A stretch of DNA of 40,678 nucleotides from a virus, in the IMG/VR virus record IMGVR_UViG_3300037585_002540, positions 1 to 40,678 of that record; one strand, 5' to 3'. Shown here one piece after another: positions 1 through 9,964 of this stretch. The notes beneath the pieces were generated by a model. The model had not been told where the DNA came from and did no database searches. It saw only the letters and a list, made by a program, of their open reading frames with translations. Both the position numbers and the translations under genes were made by a program. The number at the start of each line of letters is the position of its first letter. Position 1 is the stretch's first letter.

Positions 1-1
1 A

Positions 2-3000
2 TTAAACAGTTTTATTTCTAAACTATTCCTAGAGCGTCCTGCGTTCGCTGCAAGAAACTGGATAACAAATAAGTCTCTTATGGCTTTAGATGGTCTCTCA
101 CTTAGTGAAGCATTTTTAACACAAGAATCATACTACAGACGAGTATGGGGTGACGTTGAGTTTGCATCTAAAGCGTTTTCAAAATCTGCTATTGGTGAAA
201 CACTATCTGGTGCAGTACCTATACGCGGAGAAACAAACTGGTATAAGGTAGCACTCGGGCAACGAAACGAAAAAATAGTAGCTGCAAAGGGTATGAAGAA
301 GTTCTTCTTAACTATGAAGGGTGGTGGTATTCCCTTTATCGGTGGTGGTCTACCATTTATTCATGCACGAGAACTTTCTGGATTAGCAGAAGCAACAGAC
401 CGTATGCGTATTATTGATAAAGCAGGTGCTCGCTGGTATCGACAACTTGCTACTGAAGAGTCCATTAAAAATCTTATACGAACACAATACCCTGACGCAT
501 GGCGTATCTTAGGTGATACAGACCTAGGAGAAGATGGTAAACTTCTACAACAAATTATTGAATCTATGCAAAACCCTGCAAACGTCAGTATGGACCAGAT
601 AATTAGAACTGTTGAGGATGTCTCAGATACAAGTCGAATCTTACTTGAAACTATGATAAGTCCAAAACAATTATTCAGAGAGCTAGGATTTAACCCGGCT
701 CACATGGCGGACTTAGACTTAGATAGACTTGTCAGCAAGCTCTTAAGAGACTTTGATGTCCACTCTCCTAGTTCCCCTTTTACACCTGCACAGAGATTAA
801 TAAGAGCAATTGATGCAGAGATTGCAGAACTAACTGATCATTCTAGACTAAAAGGTATTGGTGCAGGGTTTAGTCCAAATGGAGAGTTTAACTCACAAGC
901 ATTAAGAGCATTAAAAGATGAATTATTTGAGCAAGGCGATGCAAGATTATTCCCTGAAGATATTTTAGACTTACCTGTAGAAGATTTAGAAAGAGACATC
1001 TTTACTAACTTACTTACACTATGGCCTAGATACTTTGAAGAAGCAAAAGTTAAACTGGCGGGAGAGGGGAACACACCAACAGAAGATATGGTTAAACGTG
1101 CTGAAGTACTCGCTAGTCAGGCGGTGTTCACAATTGCTAAACCATTGCGGGCTGTTGAAGAACTTAAGGCATATCTTAAGCTACAGCTTGAGAACCCTTC
1201 TTTACACACAGAAACTAACTATGGTTGGGTGCGTAAATTAACAAAGCTTGGGTTTGGTTTAGAAGATCGAACGTATGGTAGAACTCCTATAGGTGGAGAA
1301 AAAGTAAGAATACATGAAACAATACAGGAAGCTAGCGCAACTCCTATTGCCAAAAGCTTTGATGAGCTGCAAGGGCAAGACCACATAGTCCATTCTCATT
1401 TACCTAACACGCTATACCATGCTACTACAGGTAATACTGAAGTGTCTAAAAATGCAATACTAAAAGTAGGGACTACAGGAACTGGTGGACTAGGAGGTAG
1501 TGGTGGTGATGCTCTTTCACTTACAGATAACTTTGAAATTGCTACTAATATCAAAACACAATATAGACGAATACATGAATTAGCTAATGCTGATATACGA
1601 GATACAGAAAAACTTTTATTAAAGTATAGAGATGAAGATCTAAAAGTACTTACTGACACAGAAAAATACAATCTTGAAAAACTACGTGAAGCAGGTTTCT
1701 TTACAGATGAGATTGATGCTATTCTTAATCCTAATATAGATAATTGGTATGGCTTAAAAATCACTAATGAGGATCAAAATAACGCTTACAATTTTGCTCG
1801 ATTTGATTTTAACGAATTAGCAAACGCAAGTGAAGAAGCACAGATGTTTGCTAAAGGTAGAATGATAAATCTTTTCTTTCATAATAGAGAAGAAATGGGT
1901 GCTTTAATTCTTAACTTAAGAACTAGACTTGATGAAGGGTTTAGTGATACAAGAAAGCTATATGACTCAGCTACTCTTAGAAATAAAGATGGAAGTATAA
2001 CAAACTTTCCAATTGATATAAAAAGTAGGGGAATATTAGGAGATAAAGGGTGGGCTGTTGGTGGTCAAGGTTGGGAAAAAGATGCTCGTTTATACTCGTT
2101 TGTAGACCCTTATATATTAACTTTACAAGACACAAGCCCCGAGCAGCAAACATCAAGAGTGGCAGCTTTTATGGTAGCGATGGGCAAAAAGAGCCGAGCT
2201 GATTTTGATATAATACATGTAAGAAGAGACCTAATACCAGATAACGCGGCTATTGATGTATTTAAAAAAGAAAATCTTCGTGAATACGCAGTACATTCAG
2301 ATATTCCAGTAGGTAATCCAGAAAATAAACGAGTAAAGTTTTGGAATACTTATAAAAAATTAAGAGATGATCTTGACTGGGATAATCCTATGACCGTTTA
2401 TGAAGATAAAGATGGGGACATAGTTCCTTTTATGCCTCCAAACGTAAACGCAGAGTTTGTAAAAGATATTAAAGATGATGATGTCCGGATTACGTTAAGT
2501 AATATTATGGCACTTGTCAGAGCTGCTGCAGAGCCTTTGGAAGAAGGTAGAGAAGTAAATCAAATTGGCCCAGATGTAGGTTCTTCTATTCGACAAACAA
2601 TAAACGAAGAAAGAGCAAAAGACCACGCTAAAATTGCTGGAAGAGTACTTGATAATTTACGTAGGCTAACAACAAGTGCTGCACGTTCTGAACGTAAAAC
2701 AAAAATACCAAACGAGAGAACAGCAATTAGACAAGTAAGAGATAATCTAAACAAACGATTAGAAGGAATAAAACCAGATTTAGAAGGCCGTTATTCACAA
2801 GAAGCTAAAGACGCTGTTCTTGATATGACTCTTACAGATATTCTTTTAAGACAATTTGATAGGGTTAGTCCTAACCACGTACCCGGAATGAGTAATGCAA
2901 CTCATGCAAATATAAGACTTAACCCAGAAAGCATTCTTAACACATATTTTACTAAGGCTCAACGTAAGCTTTTTAGAATAGTAGATATTGAACTTGCTTT

Positions 3001-6000
3001 GATAAAACAGATTAAAGAAGGACGAGCTGTTTATGCAGATGTACCTGCAGATGAGTTAATTAAATCACCTCTAGAAATATCTCCTAGTATTCGTATCTGG
3101 AGAGAAATGAATCCACCAGAAGAAGTCTTTGTGCCTATGGCAGGAGATACCGTTGGATTTACAGGAAGAACAGAAGGTATACCTCAAACTGCTGCTGAAG
3201 CAGGAGCTTGGTGGGAACGTGCACAAGACGCACGATTTTGGTTTAATGAAAGTACTGAAGGACAAAGAGAGTACCGTAGAATTGTTAACAACGATACGCG
3301 AACTGACTTACAAGTTGCAGAAGATAACCTTAAAGATTTTGGTGACCCACACCAGTTATTAGACGTACCATATGATCAAGCAGATATAGCAGCGTGGAGT
3401 CCAGAACCTTCTCCTGCATTAAAAAAGATTTGGAAAGATTTAGGTGAAGACTTAAGTTGGATGGCTAATGAAGCTACTAAAGCTAGGCTATCTAGAACAC
3501 AACTAAAAAACCAAATTAGTGAATTTGAAACACAAGTTAATACACAAATGACAGAAGCCATTAAAGAAGCTTTAGCTGGATTACAAGGGTTAGGCACAGG
3601 AACACAATCAGTAAGAGCTAGAGGTAATCAATTAATAAATGAACTTACAGCTCAGTTAGAGGTAAGAGTTAATAGACTAGTCAACGCTACACAGGAAGAT
3701 GATAAGTTTGTTGGCTATAACACTATCTTAGATGAGTTGGGAATAGATGATGCACGAGAAGTCACACTTGGTAAATTAACCGGGAGTGGAGAACGCAGCA
3801 TGTCTAGAGCTGACAGGATGGGTAAGAACATTTGGCATGATGATGATAACGATGTGTTCGCAAACTGGCTAACTAACACAGCACCAAAACTTGCTTTCTT
3901 AAGACAGTTTAGAAAGAAAGCTATGGAAGATCTTGCACTAGGCGCACAACCAGATAGTGTTACAACTCAGTTTATTAATAGAATTAGAGAGTTTGATGTT
4001 CAACAAGCTATGCGATATGGTGGAATGCATCTTGATACTGAACTTGATGAAGTTGGCTTAAGTGCAGCTGCTGACGATCTTATTTACTTAAGAGCAGAAA
4101 GAGACGGACGTTCTAGACGTGCATTAGAAGATTTAACATCGCCTGAACTACGACCAGACGAAGGTATATACCGTAGAGGAATACCTCGTTATAATACTTG
4201 GTCTGACTTTTTGAAGTTTAACTTTGCTGAAGTATTAGAAACGTCTGTAGCTATGAGCCATGCAGTAGGAAATAAAAGCTTTAGTGACTCTGCAAAAACA
4301 TTCTCAAAGCCGACTAGAACACTTATATATCCTAGAGGAGTCACAGAAGATATAGATAAGTCTACGATTTTAAGTCCGTCAACTCGTGCATTAGATACAC
4401 AGTCAGGAACTCGTATAGCAGGTGTAGAGCTTTCTGATGAAGCAAGACTTTTATATAACGAACGAACTGGAAAGAACATTGTTGCAGGTGAACGAGTAAA
4501 ATGGTATTTGCCTGATGGCAGAAGTAACGTAGAGTTTGATGAAAATAGTGCAGTACTTCCTGCTAACTATGGTATGCCTATTCATAGACGAGATGACAAT
4601 ATGTTAGTAGAAGGTGCACCTTCACAAGGAGTTCACGGTCGTGTATTTATGCAACAGACTCCTCAGACTATTATAGTGGATCCTAGAACCGGAATAGAAA
4701 CTGTACAAGAATACGTTGCAGTTATTACAGATGACAGTTGGCCGGTAGACGCTAGACGAATGGCTATCTTTATTAAAAAAGGTTCGTCAGAAGCTGACAT
4801 TGAAAAAGAAGTTATGGCGTTAGCTAGATACACAAAGAAGACTAAAAAGAAAAGAAAGCAAATTGGGCTTGACTTCCGTATGACTTCTCGTGGTGATCAC
4901 AACTGGACGGGCTTTAGAACCTCATGGTCAGGTACTTCAGGGGGAACGGGTCTTATGGATCCAGCTAATGCACAAGCAGAAATGAGTCGTGTTATAGATG
5001 AAATTGAAGGCTTGGCAGACCCAGAAGATACTAAGGGAACTTTCAAAAAGTTTATAAGTGGGCTACGTAAATCAGGTTTGTCTGAAGAAGAAGCAGACAG
5101 AGAGCGTGGTATACGCCGACGTGCACTTATTAATGTTGTTAACTACATGCAAGAACAGTGGGAAAAAGGCTGGCCTATATACGGTATGACTAATGATACT
5201 CTTGAAGATATACTTCCTTTGTTTATTAGAGAGCAACGGATATTTGAAAACTCTAGAGCCTCCGTTATAAATAGAGGTCTTAGAAGTGGATTACAAGACC
5301 CTTCAGTTAGTCAGACTGGTTTAGATATAACTCCTAGATTACCTTTAAAATCCTACAATACTCTTTCTAAAGAAGATGGTGAGTCACTTACACACGCACT
5401 TAAAGGTCTTGAAAAAGAAACAAACAACTTACGTAGAACAGCTGGCTCTCTTGGTAGAGCTAATGCTGACTGGATTCTACACGATTACAACAATACAAAT
5501 AACTTAGATTATATTCTACGTTGGATAGGTCCTTGGCATATTTGGCAGACACGTACTACAGGTAAGTTAGCTGCAACATTAGTAGACCACCCTCACCTAC
5601 TAAACCAATTTACAGCTTTCCAACAGACTATGCGAGAAATAAACAGAGAAGGAGATTCATCTAGTTGGACAGGATACGACCTACCAATAGGACAGATGGC
5701 ACAACCTTTCTATGGATTAGCTAAAGCTAGTGGTTTAAACGTAGGTGGTTGGGTAGATGCAGTAGAATCTAACGTCGCACCTAAAGGCGCGGCTATGAAC
5801 ATAGATGCGTTTTTGTTCTGGAATGATATGTTTGATTACTACCCTGCAGGGGGTAGAAGTGTAAGAGATGCTAAAGACCCAACAATTGCAGGAGATGACC
5901 CACTACGCTACTTTGATGAGTACAGTACTCTTGGAAAAGCAGCAGACATATATGCAGGAGTATTAAAGCTCCCAATTAACCCACTATTTACAGCTGGACT

Positions 6001-9000
6001 TACATTGTCAGGTGCATTTGGTGAGCAAGTTGATAAGACTGAAAAAGTATTTGGTTCACTTACTAGACCGGCTGATGCAACGCTAGGTTGGACAACCTCT
6101 TTATTTGGTAAGCATACAAAGACACAGGTAATTAGAACTAACAGAGACCTTCGAGAAATCGACTGGATGTATTTTAACACTGCGATGCAGGAAGTTATGC
6201 GGAATGGTCCTGATGTAGAAAACAACCCAAAACTAAAACTAATACTCATGTCATACGACATGTGGAGCCGAAAGAAAAACGACCCACTAATTAATGTTCC
6301 CCTACTCTCTGTTATTGGAGCAAGTAGTGGAGATATCTTTGGTAATGAGTTGACAGGTAATGACCCGGCTATTGATCCTGTTACAGGTGAGAAACTAGAC
6401 TCAACCGCTTTAGCAAGCACACACGCTGAAGTTGTTTCAGCTGCTGCTTCACGTCGTGCTCAAAGAGATACTTGGTCAATGCTAGTAGGTATGGCAGTAA
6501 ATGTACCTTATCCTACTGTAGTTGACCCTAAAACAGGACACAAAGTAGATGCTGGAAGTATTATGCAAGAGTATTATGACATAGTACAGAATAGATCAAT
6601 GTCTAGCACACAAAGAACTGCAGCTTATGATGAATTATTTAAAGAGCATCCTTATGTACGAAATTACTTAAATAATAAAAAGTTTGAAACTGCACCTATT
6701 AAGACTGCACAAGCTACAAGTATGTTCTATAGCGGATTAGATGATTTAAATCTTATGTACGAACAGGACTTAGAAGCTATTCCAGATAGAGTTCCTGTAC
6801 CATCTTCACCTATAGATGCACAAAGAAGTATACAAGAAGAAGCAGGTCTTACTGATCAGCCTATGGATAACTTTACTTTCTTTGGAGCTAGAGCTGACGC
6901 AAGTGAGCGAAGAAGAAGGAGTACACAAGAACTTAAAGTTAGAATATTTGAGGCTACAGGTGTAAACACTGGTATAGAAGGTGAAGAGTATGGAGAAATA
7001 CACCCTGCATTTGCTGTAGATAAGAGGTCATTTGGTGACATCTCTTTGTTTAGAGAAATGCATAAAGAAAATCTTTTCCGTAATGATATGTTTATGACAC
7101 TGTTTGCAGATGATCCTATGGCAGGTGTAACACGTATAGAAACTGTACTTGATTCTCTTTTTCCAGATGGAAGATATAGAGCAGTCAGTAGAGAAGATGT
7201 AGAAGATGTCATAGATGAAATTGCTCAAGAAAAGCTAGACCGTCAAGACCAAAAGTACCCTAGAGAGTATATTACAGTTGACATGTTTAATGCATGGCAG
7301 CTTGAAAGCTATATGCAAATGCTTCGTAAAGATAAGTGGAGTAAAGTACCTCCACTATTCTCTCAAGAGTTTAGAGACTTATACACGATAAGGGGAACAA
7401 ACGCAACTAATTGGAATGAGTACTACGAAGACTTAGAGGCGTGGGAAACTAAGATTAAATCTGATGACCCTGAAGCATTTAGAGCTTTCCAGATATATGA
7501 AGCCAGTACTGCAGACATGAATTACATTGTAGATAAGGCAATTGAAAATGTTATGCGAGGTGTACAGGAAAACATTAATGCTGCTTACGAACTTGGTAGG
7601 GGAGACGCAATTGCTACTGCTAGACAAGTTCAGTTTATTGAAGATACTTGGAAAAAACCAACAGTTGAAAACGTATTAGAGTGGTTACGTACTAATGAAT
7701 ACGGAGATATTTGGTTAAACCATAATGATTACTCTGAAGTTGATTTAGTATCACAGATTAAAAAACGATTAACTACTGTCGAAGACATTACTTTTGAGGA
7801 CATGCGTGATGGCAAGTATGAAGAAAAGATAACAAAACTAGCTAGACAGCTTGATTTAGACGTTCCGTTTAAAGAACAGTATCATTTCCTTTCTCCAAAC
7901 AAAGAGAGAACTATTCACAATCAGGAAACTCTTGATGACTTTGTAAAGGCGTATGAGGTATACCGCTTACTAGACTTTGCAAAAAAGAATAATATTAATA
8001 TGTACCTTAATCCAACTGAGATAGATATGCATGCTTTGTACTATGAGTACTTTGTAAATGGTAGTGAGACTCGAAAAGCACAAGCTGCTGCATTACATGA
8101 ACTCTATGAAGATGGTAAGTACGAAGAAGCAGCCCAACTAAAAGAGAAGTTTAAACAGCGTAATACATCTGGATGGCCTTTAGGTGCTATTGGACAACTA
8201 CCCCAAGTTGCTTCAGGTAACATGCCGCCTAATGAGTTCTCTGTATCTGAGGGTGGGTTCCCCTCTACAGGTGCTTCTGCTTATAACATTAATAGAAACT
8301 ATCAGCTATTTGATTTAGGACAAACTCCTGCTTTATCTAGTGAAGGAAGAAAGATTAAATCTTATCACACTTCAAGATACTACGAAGGGAATCAAGAAAT
8401 TCCCGGTGACTTTATCTTTGAGACATTTGGAAGAAATGGTGTAGCAAGTAGAGAAGACATCGTAGATATGTGGGAAAGTATATACCCACAGATGCGCGCT
8501 CTATATGGAGAAGCATTAAACCATCCTTCTGTACTTACATTACTTGCTATGACAGATTCAAATGGTAAAGCAAAAGAAGATGCTTCTATTGCAACATACT
8601 GGTATATAGATGCACTTGCTGATGTAGTAGCGTCTGCAATTGGTATTAAGAGTATAAATAGAAGACCAGTTCGTACAGTTGTACAAACTAAAAAGGCTTC
8701 TATTCCTTCTTCTGCATCCTCTAAAGTAACAACACCTTCAACAAATGGAGCAGGTGGATTACCTACATGGGCAGAAGTAACAAGGCATATGACTATGGTA
8801 TTCCACGATACTGAACTAGAAAAGTCCGTAATTGCTTTCTTTATGAACCCTTCAAAGACTCTTACAAACAATCATCAAAGAATGTTAAGAGCTATGTATA
8901 GGACATTCCCAATAGGAAGTGGGTACACGTTTGAACAATGGTTACAGGCACTTAAACTAATATATCAAACAAAGATGTTAGTAGGTGGTGGAAGTAGTAG

Positions 9001-9079
9001 CAACTACCAAAGTCAAGGTAGAAACCAGTACTTCCAATACCCATCTAATACGCCAAGATTGGCAAAATACAGAGATTAA
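2..9079 (+). CDS. Giant virion-associated protein, 5' partial
   Basis: The frame is open to the left edge, giving at least 3,025 residues. The first ATG (position 80) has no Shine-Dalgarno sequence, and the 26 codons before it read like protein (LERPAFAARNWITNKSLM), so the true start lies outside the window. Roughly 440-495 residues after that ATG is a stretch starting LYHATTG and continuing with glycines and LSLTDNFEIATN, which resembles the start of ADP-ribosyltransferase-like (ART) folds carried by some large phage proteins. Around residue 1,810-1,830 is an aromatic segment (ILRWIGPWHIWQTRT). The rest is mostly charged and helical. It lies just before scaffold and capsid genes, where internal or ejected virion proteins are often found. 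Function as an injected or core protein is inference. Virion RNA polymerase was considered, but no polymerase motifs were seen. Confidence 0.75.
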   Translation, partial: LNSFISKLFLERPAFAARNWITNKSLMALDGLSLSEAFLTQESYYRRVWGDVEFASKAFSKSAIGETLSGAVPIRGETNWYKVALGQRNEKIVAAKGMKKFFLTMKGGGIPFIGGGLPFIHARELSGLAEATDRMRIIDKAGARWYRQLATEESIKNLIRTQYPDAWRILGDTDLGEDGKLLQQIIESMQNPANVSMDQIIRTVEDVSDTSRILLETMISPKQLFRELGFNPAHMADLDLDRLVSKLLRDFDVHSPSSPFTPAQRLIRAIDAEIAELTDHSRLKGIGAGFSPNGEFNSQALRALKDELFEQGDARLFPEDILDLPVEDLERDIFTNLLTLWPRYFEEAKVKLAGEGNTPTEDMVKRAEVLASQAVFTIAKPLRAVEELKAYLKLQLENPSLHTETNYGWVRKLTKLGFGLEDRTYGRTPIGGEKVRIHETIQEASATPIAKSFDELQGQDHIVHSHLPNTLYHATTGNTEVSKNAILKVGTTGTGGLGGSGGDALSLTDNFEIATNIKTQYRRIHELANADIRDTEKLLLKYRDEDLKVLTDTEKYNLEKLREAGFFTDEIDAILNPNIDNWYGLKITNEDQNNAYNFARFDFNELANASEEAQMFAKGRMINLFFHNREEMGALILNLRTRLDEGFSDTRKLYDSATLRNKDGSITNFPIDIKSRGILGDKGWAVGGQGWEKDARLYSFVDPYILTLQDTSPEQQTSRVAAFMVAMGKKSRADFDIIHVRRDLIPDNAAIDVFKKENLREYAVHSDIPVGNPENKRVKFWNTYKKLRDDLDWDNPMTVYEDKDGDIVPFMPPNVNAEFVKDIKDDDVRITLSNIMALVRAAAEPLEEGREVNQIGPDVGSSIRQTINEERAKDHAKIAGRVLDNLRRLTTSAARSERKTKIPNERTAIRQVRDNLNKRLEGIKPDLEGRYSQEAKDAVLDMTLTDILLRQFDRVSPNHVPGMSNATHANIRLNPESILNTYFTKAQRKLFRIVDIELALIKQIKEGRAVYADVPADELIKSPLEISPSIRIWREMNPPEEVFVPMAGDTVGFTGRTEGIPQTAAEAGAWWERAQDARFWFNESTEGQREYRRIVNNDTRTDLQVAEDNLKDFGDPHQLLDVPYDQADIAAWSPEPSPALKKIWKDLGEDLSWMANEATKARLSRTQLKNQISEFETQVNTQMTEAIKEALAGLQGLGTGTQSVRARGNQLINELTAQLEVRVNRLVNATQEDDKFVGYNTILDELGIDDAREVTLGKLTGSGERSMSRADRMGKNIWHDDDNDVFANWLTNTAPKLAFLRQFRKKAMEDLALGAQPDSVTTQFINRIREFDVQQAMRYGGMHLDTELDEVGLSAAADDLIYLRAERDGRSRRALEDLTSPELRPDEGIYRRGIPRYNTWSDFLKFNFAEVLETSVAMSHAVGNKSFSDSAKTFSKPTRTLIYPRGVTEDIDKSTILSPSTRALDTQSGTRIAGVELSDEARLLYNERTGKNIVAGERVKWYLPDGRSNVEFDENSAVLPANYGMPIHRRDDNMLVEGAPSQGVHGRVFMQQTPQTIIVDPRTGIETVQEYVAVITDDSWPVDARRMAIFIKKGSSEADIEKEVMALARYTKKTKKKRKQIGLDFRMTSRGDHNWTGFRTSWSGTSGGTGLMDPANAQAEMSRVIDEIEGLADPEDTKGTFKKFISGLRKSGLSEEEADRERGIRRRALINVVNYMQEQWEKGWPIYGMTNDTLEDILPLFIREQRIFENSRASVINRGLRSGLQDPSVSQTGLDITPRLPLKSYNTLSKEDGESLTHALKGLEKETNNLRRTAGSLGRANADWILHDYNNTNNLDYILRWIGPWHIWQTRTTGKLAATLVDHPHLLNQFTAFQQTMREINREGDSSSWTGYDLPIGQMAQPFYGLAKASGLNVGGWVDAVESNVAPKGAAMNIDAFLFWNDMFDYYPAGGRSVRDAKDPTIAGDDPLRYFDEYSTLGKAADIYAGVLKLPINPLFTAGLTLSGAFGEQVDKTEKVFGSLTRPADATLGWTTSLFGKHTKTQVIRTNRDLREIDWMYFNTAMQEVMRNGPDVENNPKLKLILMSYDMWSRKKNDPLINVPLLSVIGASSGDIFGNELTGNDPAIDPVTGEKLDSTALASTHAEVVSAAASRRAQRDTWSMLVGMAVNVPYPTVVDPKTGHKVDAGSIMQEYYDIVQNRSMSSTQRTAAYDELFKEHPYVRNYLNNKKFETAPIKTAQATSMFYSGLDDLNLMYEQDLEAIPDRVPVPSSPIDAQRSIQEEAGLTDQPMDNFTFFGARADASERRRRSTQELKVRIFEATGVNTGIEGEEYGEIHPAFAVDKRSFGDISLFREMHKENLFRNDMFMTLFADDPMAGVTRIETVLDSLFPDGRYRAVSREDVEDVIDEIAQEKLDRQDQKYPREYITVDMFNAWQLESYMQMLRKDKWSKVPPLFSQEFRDLYTIRGTNATNWNEYYEDLEAWETKIKSDDPEAFRAFQIYEASTADMNYIVDKAIENVMRGVQENINAAYELGRGDAIATARQVQFIEDTWKKPTVENVLEWLRTNEYGDIWLNHNDYSEVDLVSQIKKRLTTVEDITFEDMRDGKYEEKITKLARQLDLDVPFKEQYHFLSPNKERTIHNQETLDDFVKAYEVYRLLDFAKKNNINMYLNPTEIDMHALYYEYFVNGSETRKAQAAALHELYEDGKYEEAAQLKEKFKQRNTSGWPLGAIGQLPQVASGNMPPNEFSVSEGGFPSTGASAYNINRNYQLFDLGQTPALSSEGRKIKSYHTSRYYEGNQEIPGDFIFETFGRNGVASREDIVDMWESIYPQMRALYGEALNHPSVLTLLAMTDSNGKAKEDASIATYWYIDALADVVASAIGIKSINRRPVRTVVQTKKASIPSSASSKVTTPSTNGAGGLPTWAEVTRHMTMVFHDTELEKSVIAFFMNPSKTLTNNHQRMLRAMYRTFPIGSGYTFEQWLQALKLIYQTKMLVGGGSSSNYQSQGRNQYFQYPSNTPRLAKYRD

Positions 9080-9082
9080 CAC

Positions 9083-9111
9083 TTGTCAAAAGTTGACAAT
9101 AGTGTTATAAT
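9083..9111 (+). promoter_or_regulatory. Promoter with overlapping palindrome ahead of scaffold/capsid genes
   Basis: TTGTCA (9083-9088), a 17-base spacer and TATAAT (9106-9111) form a good sigma70-type promoter, with a predicted start near 9118, just before the GGAGGA ribosome site of the scaffold gene. The -35 lies in an inverted repeat, TTGTCAA-AAG-TTGACAA (9083-9099), which extends imperfectly to AACAC/GTGTT on the outside. The repeat may be an operator, or a stem-loop ending the upstream transcript, though no T-tract follows it. Confidence 0.6.
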
Positions 9112-9132
9112 AAATATGAATGGAGGATTAGT

Positions 9133-9945
9133 ATGACTAACGAAACAGAGGATATTATGGAGCAGTCCACGGACTCACTTCAGGATAATCCCAATCTGTC
9201 ATCAGATGACATGCAAGCCAAAATCGCAGAACTAGAATCGGAAAAGAAAGATCTGAATTCAAGAGTTGGTGACATGGCTCGTAAAATGGGGGAACAGGAA
9301 CGTGACCTAGAAGGTAGATACCAAGAATGGTACACGGGACTACAATCTTATTATGACGAGCAGCTTAAAGCCAAAGATGGAGCTATTAACACTCTTGAGC
9401 AACGATTAATCGAAGCCGATGACACAGATGGAGCCAAATTGGTTCTTGAAGAAAGACAACAGCGTGACGATGCTGCTGCACAAGCTGAACAAGAACGTAG
9501 AGAACAACAAATGCGAAGGCAGGAAGTTCTTTCACAGGCTGTTCAACAAGCAGTAAGTTCGTTTCCTGATGTTGACCCTAGTGCGTTAAGCGGTGCTCAA
9601 ACACCTCAACAGGTTTGGCAAATGGCAGGTGACTTAAGTTCAAAAGCGCAAGAATCTAAAATGGATGCGCGTATAAACAACTTAAAAGAAGAATTACTAG
9701 CTGCAGTCAAACCTAATAGAGATGCTCAAGTACCCGCACAAGAAGAAGCGTCCCGTACACCGGGAACATCGCGTGGATCTGAAACTGCCTCAACGAGTAG
9801 GCGCGATGGCAGTGATGCTGTCAACGCAGGGCTAATTGAGCTGGAGGAAAGATATAACGAGGCCCGAAAGGGAAAGAAACTCGCAATGGCTGTAGCACTT
9901 CAAGGTCAGATAATTTCTTACAAGAAAAGTTTTGGACTCCAGTAA
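9133..9945 (+). CDS. Capsid scaffolding protein (probable)
   Basis: A 270-residue, highly charged, Glu/Gln-rich protein. Residues from about 25 to 150 are predicted coiled coil (runs such as EQERREQQMRRQEV), followed by a Pro/Ser/Thr-rich linker and a short basic C-terminal segment. This composition and its place directly before the major capsid gene are typical of scaffolding proteins, which guide procapsid assembly and are then lost. GGAGGA lies 5 bases before the ATG. No protease domain is seen here. The assignment rests on composition and position, not on recognised family motifs. Confidence 0.7.
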   Translation: MTNETEDIMEQSTDSLQDNPNLSSDDMQAKIAELESEKKDLNSRVGDMARKMGEQERDLEGRYQEWYTGLQSYYDEQLKAKDGAINTLEQRLIEADDTDGAKLVLEERQQRDDAAAQAEQERREQQMRRQEVLSQAVQQAVSSFPDVDPSALSGAQTPQQVWQMAGDLSSKAQESKMDARINNLKEELLAAVKPNRDAQVPAQEEASRTPGTSRGSETASTSRRDGSDAVNAGLIELEERYNEARKGKKLAMAVALQGQIISYKKSFGLQ

Positions 9946-9964
9946 CAAATTGGAGGATACCTAA

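Noticed and set aside
838-8871. Many antisense ORFs of 60-170 residues over the giant gene
   Set aside because: Low-complexity Ser/Leu/Phe-rich translations with no ribosome sites, typical shadows of a well-coded opposite strand.
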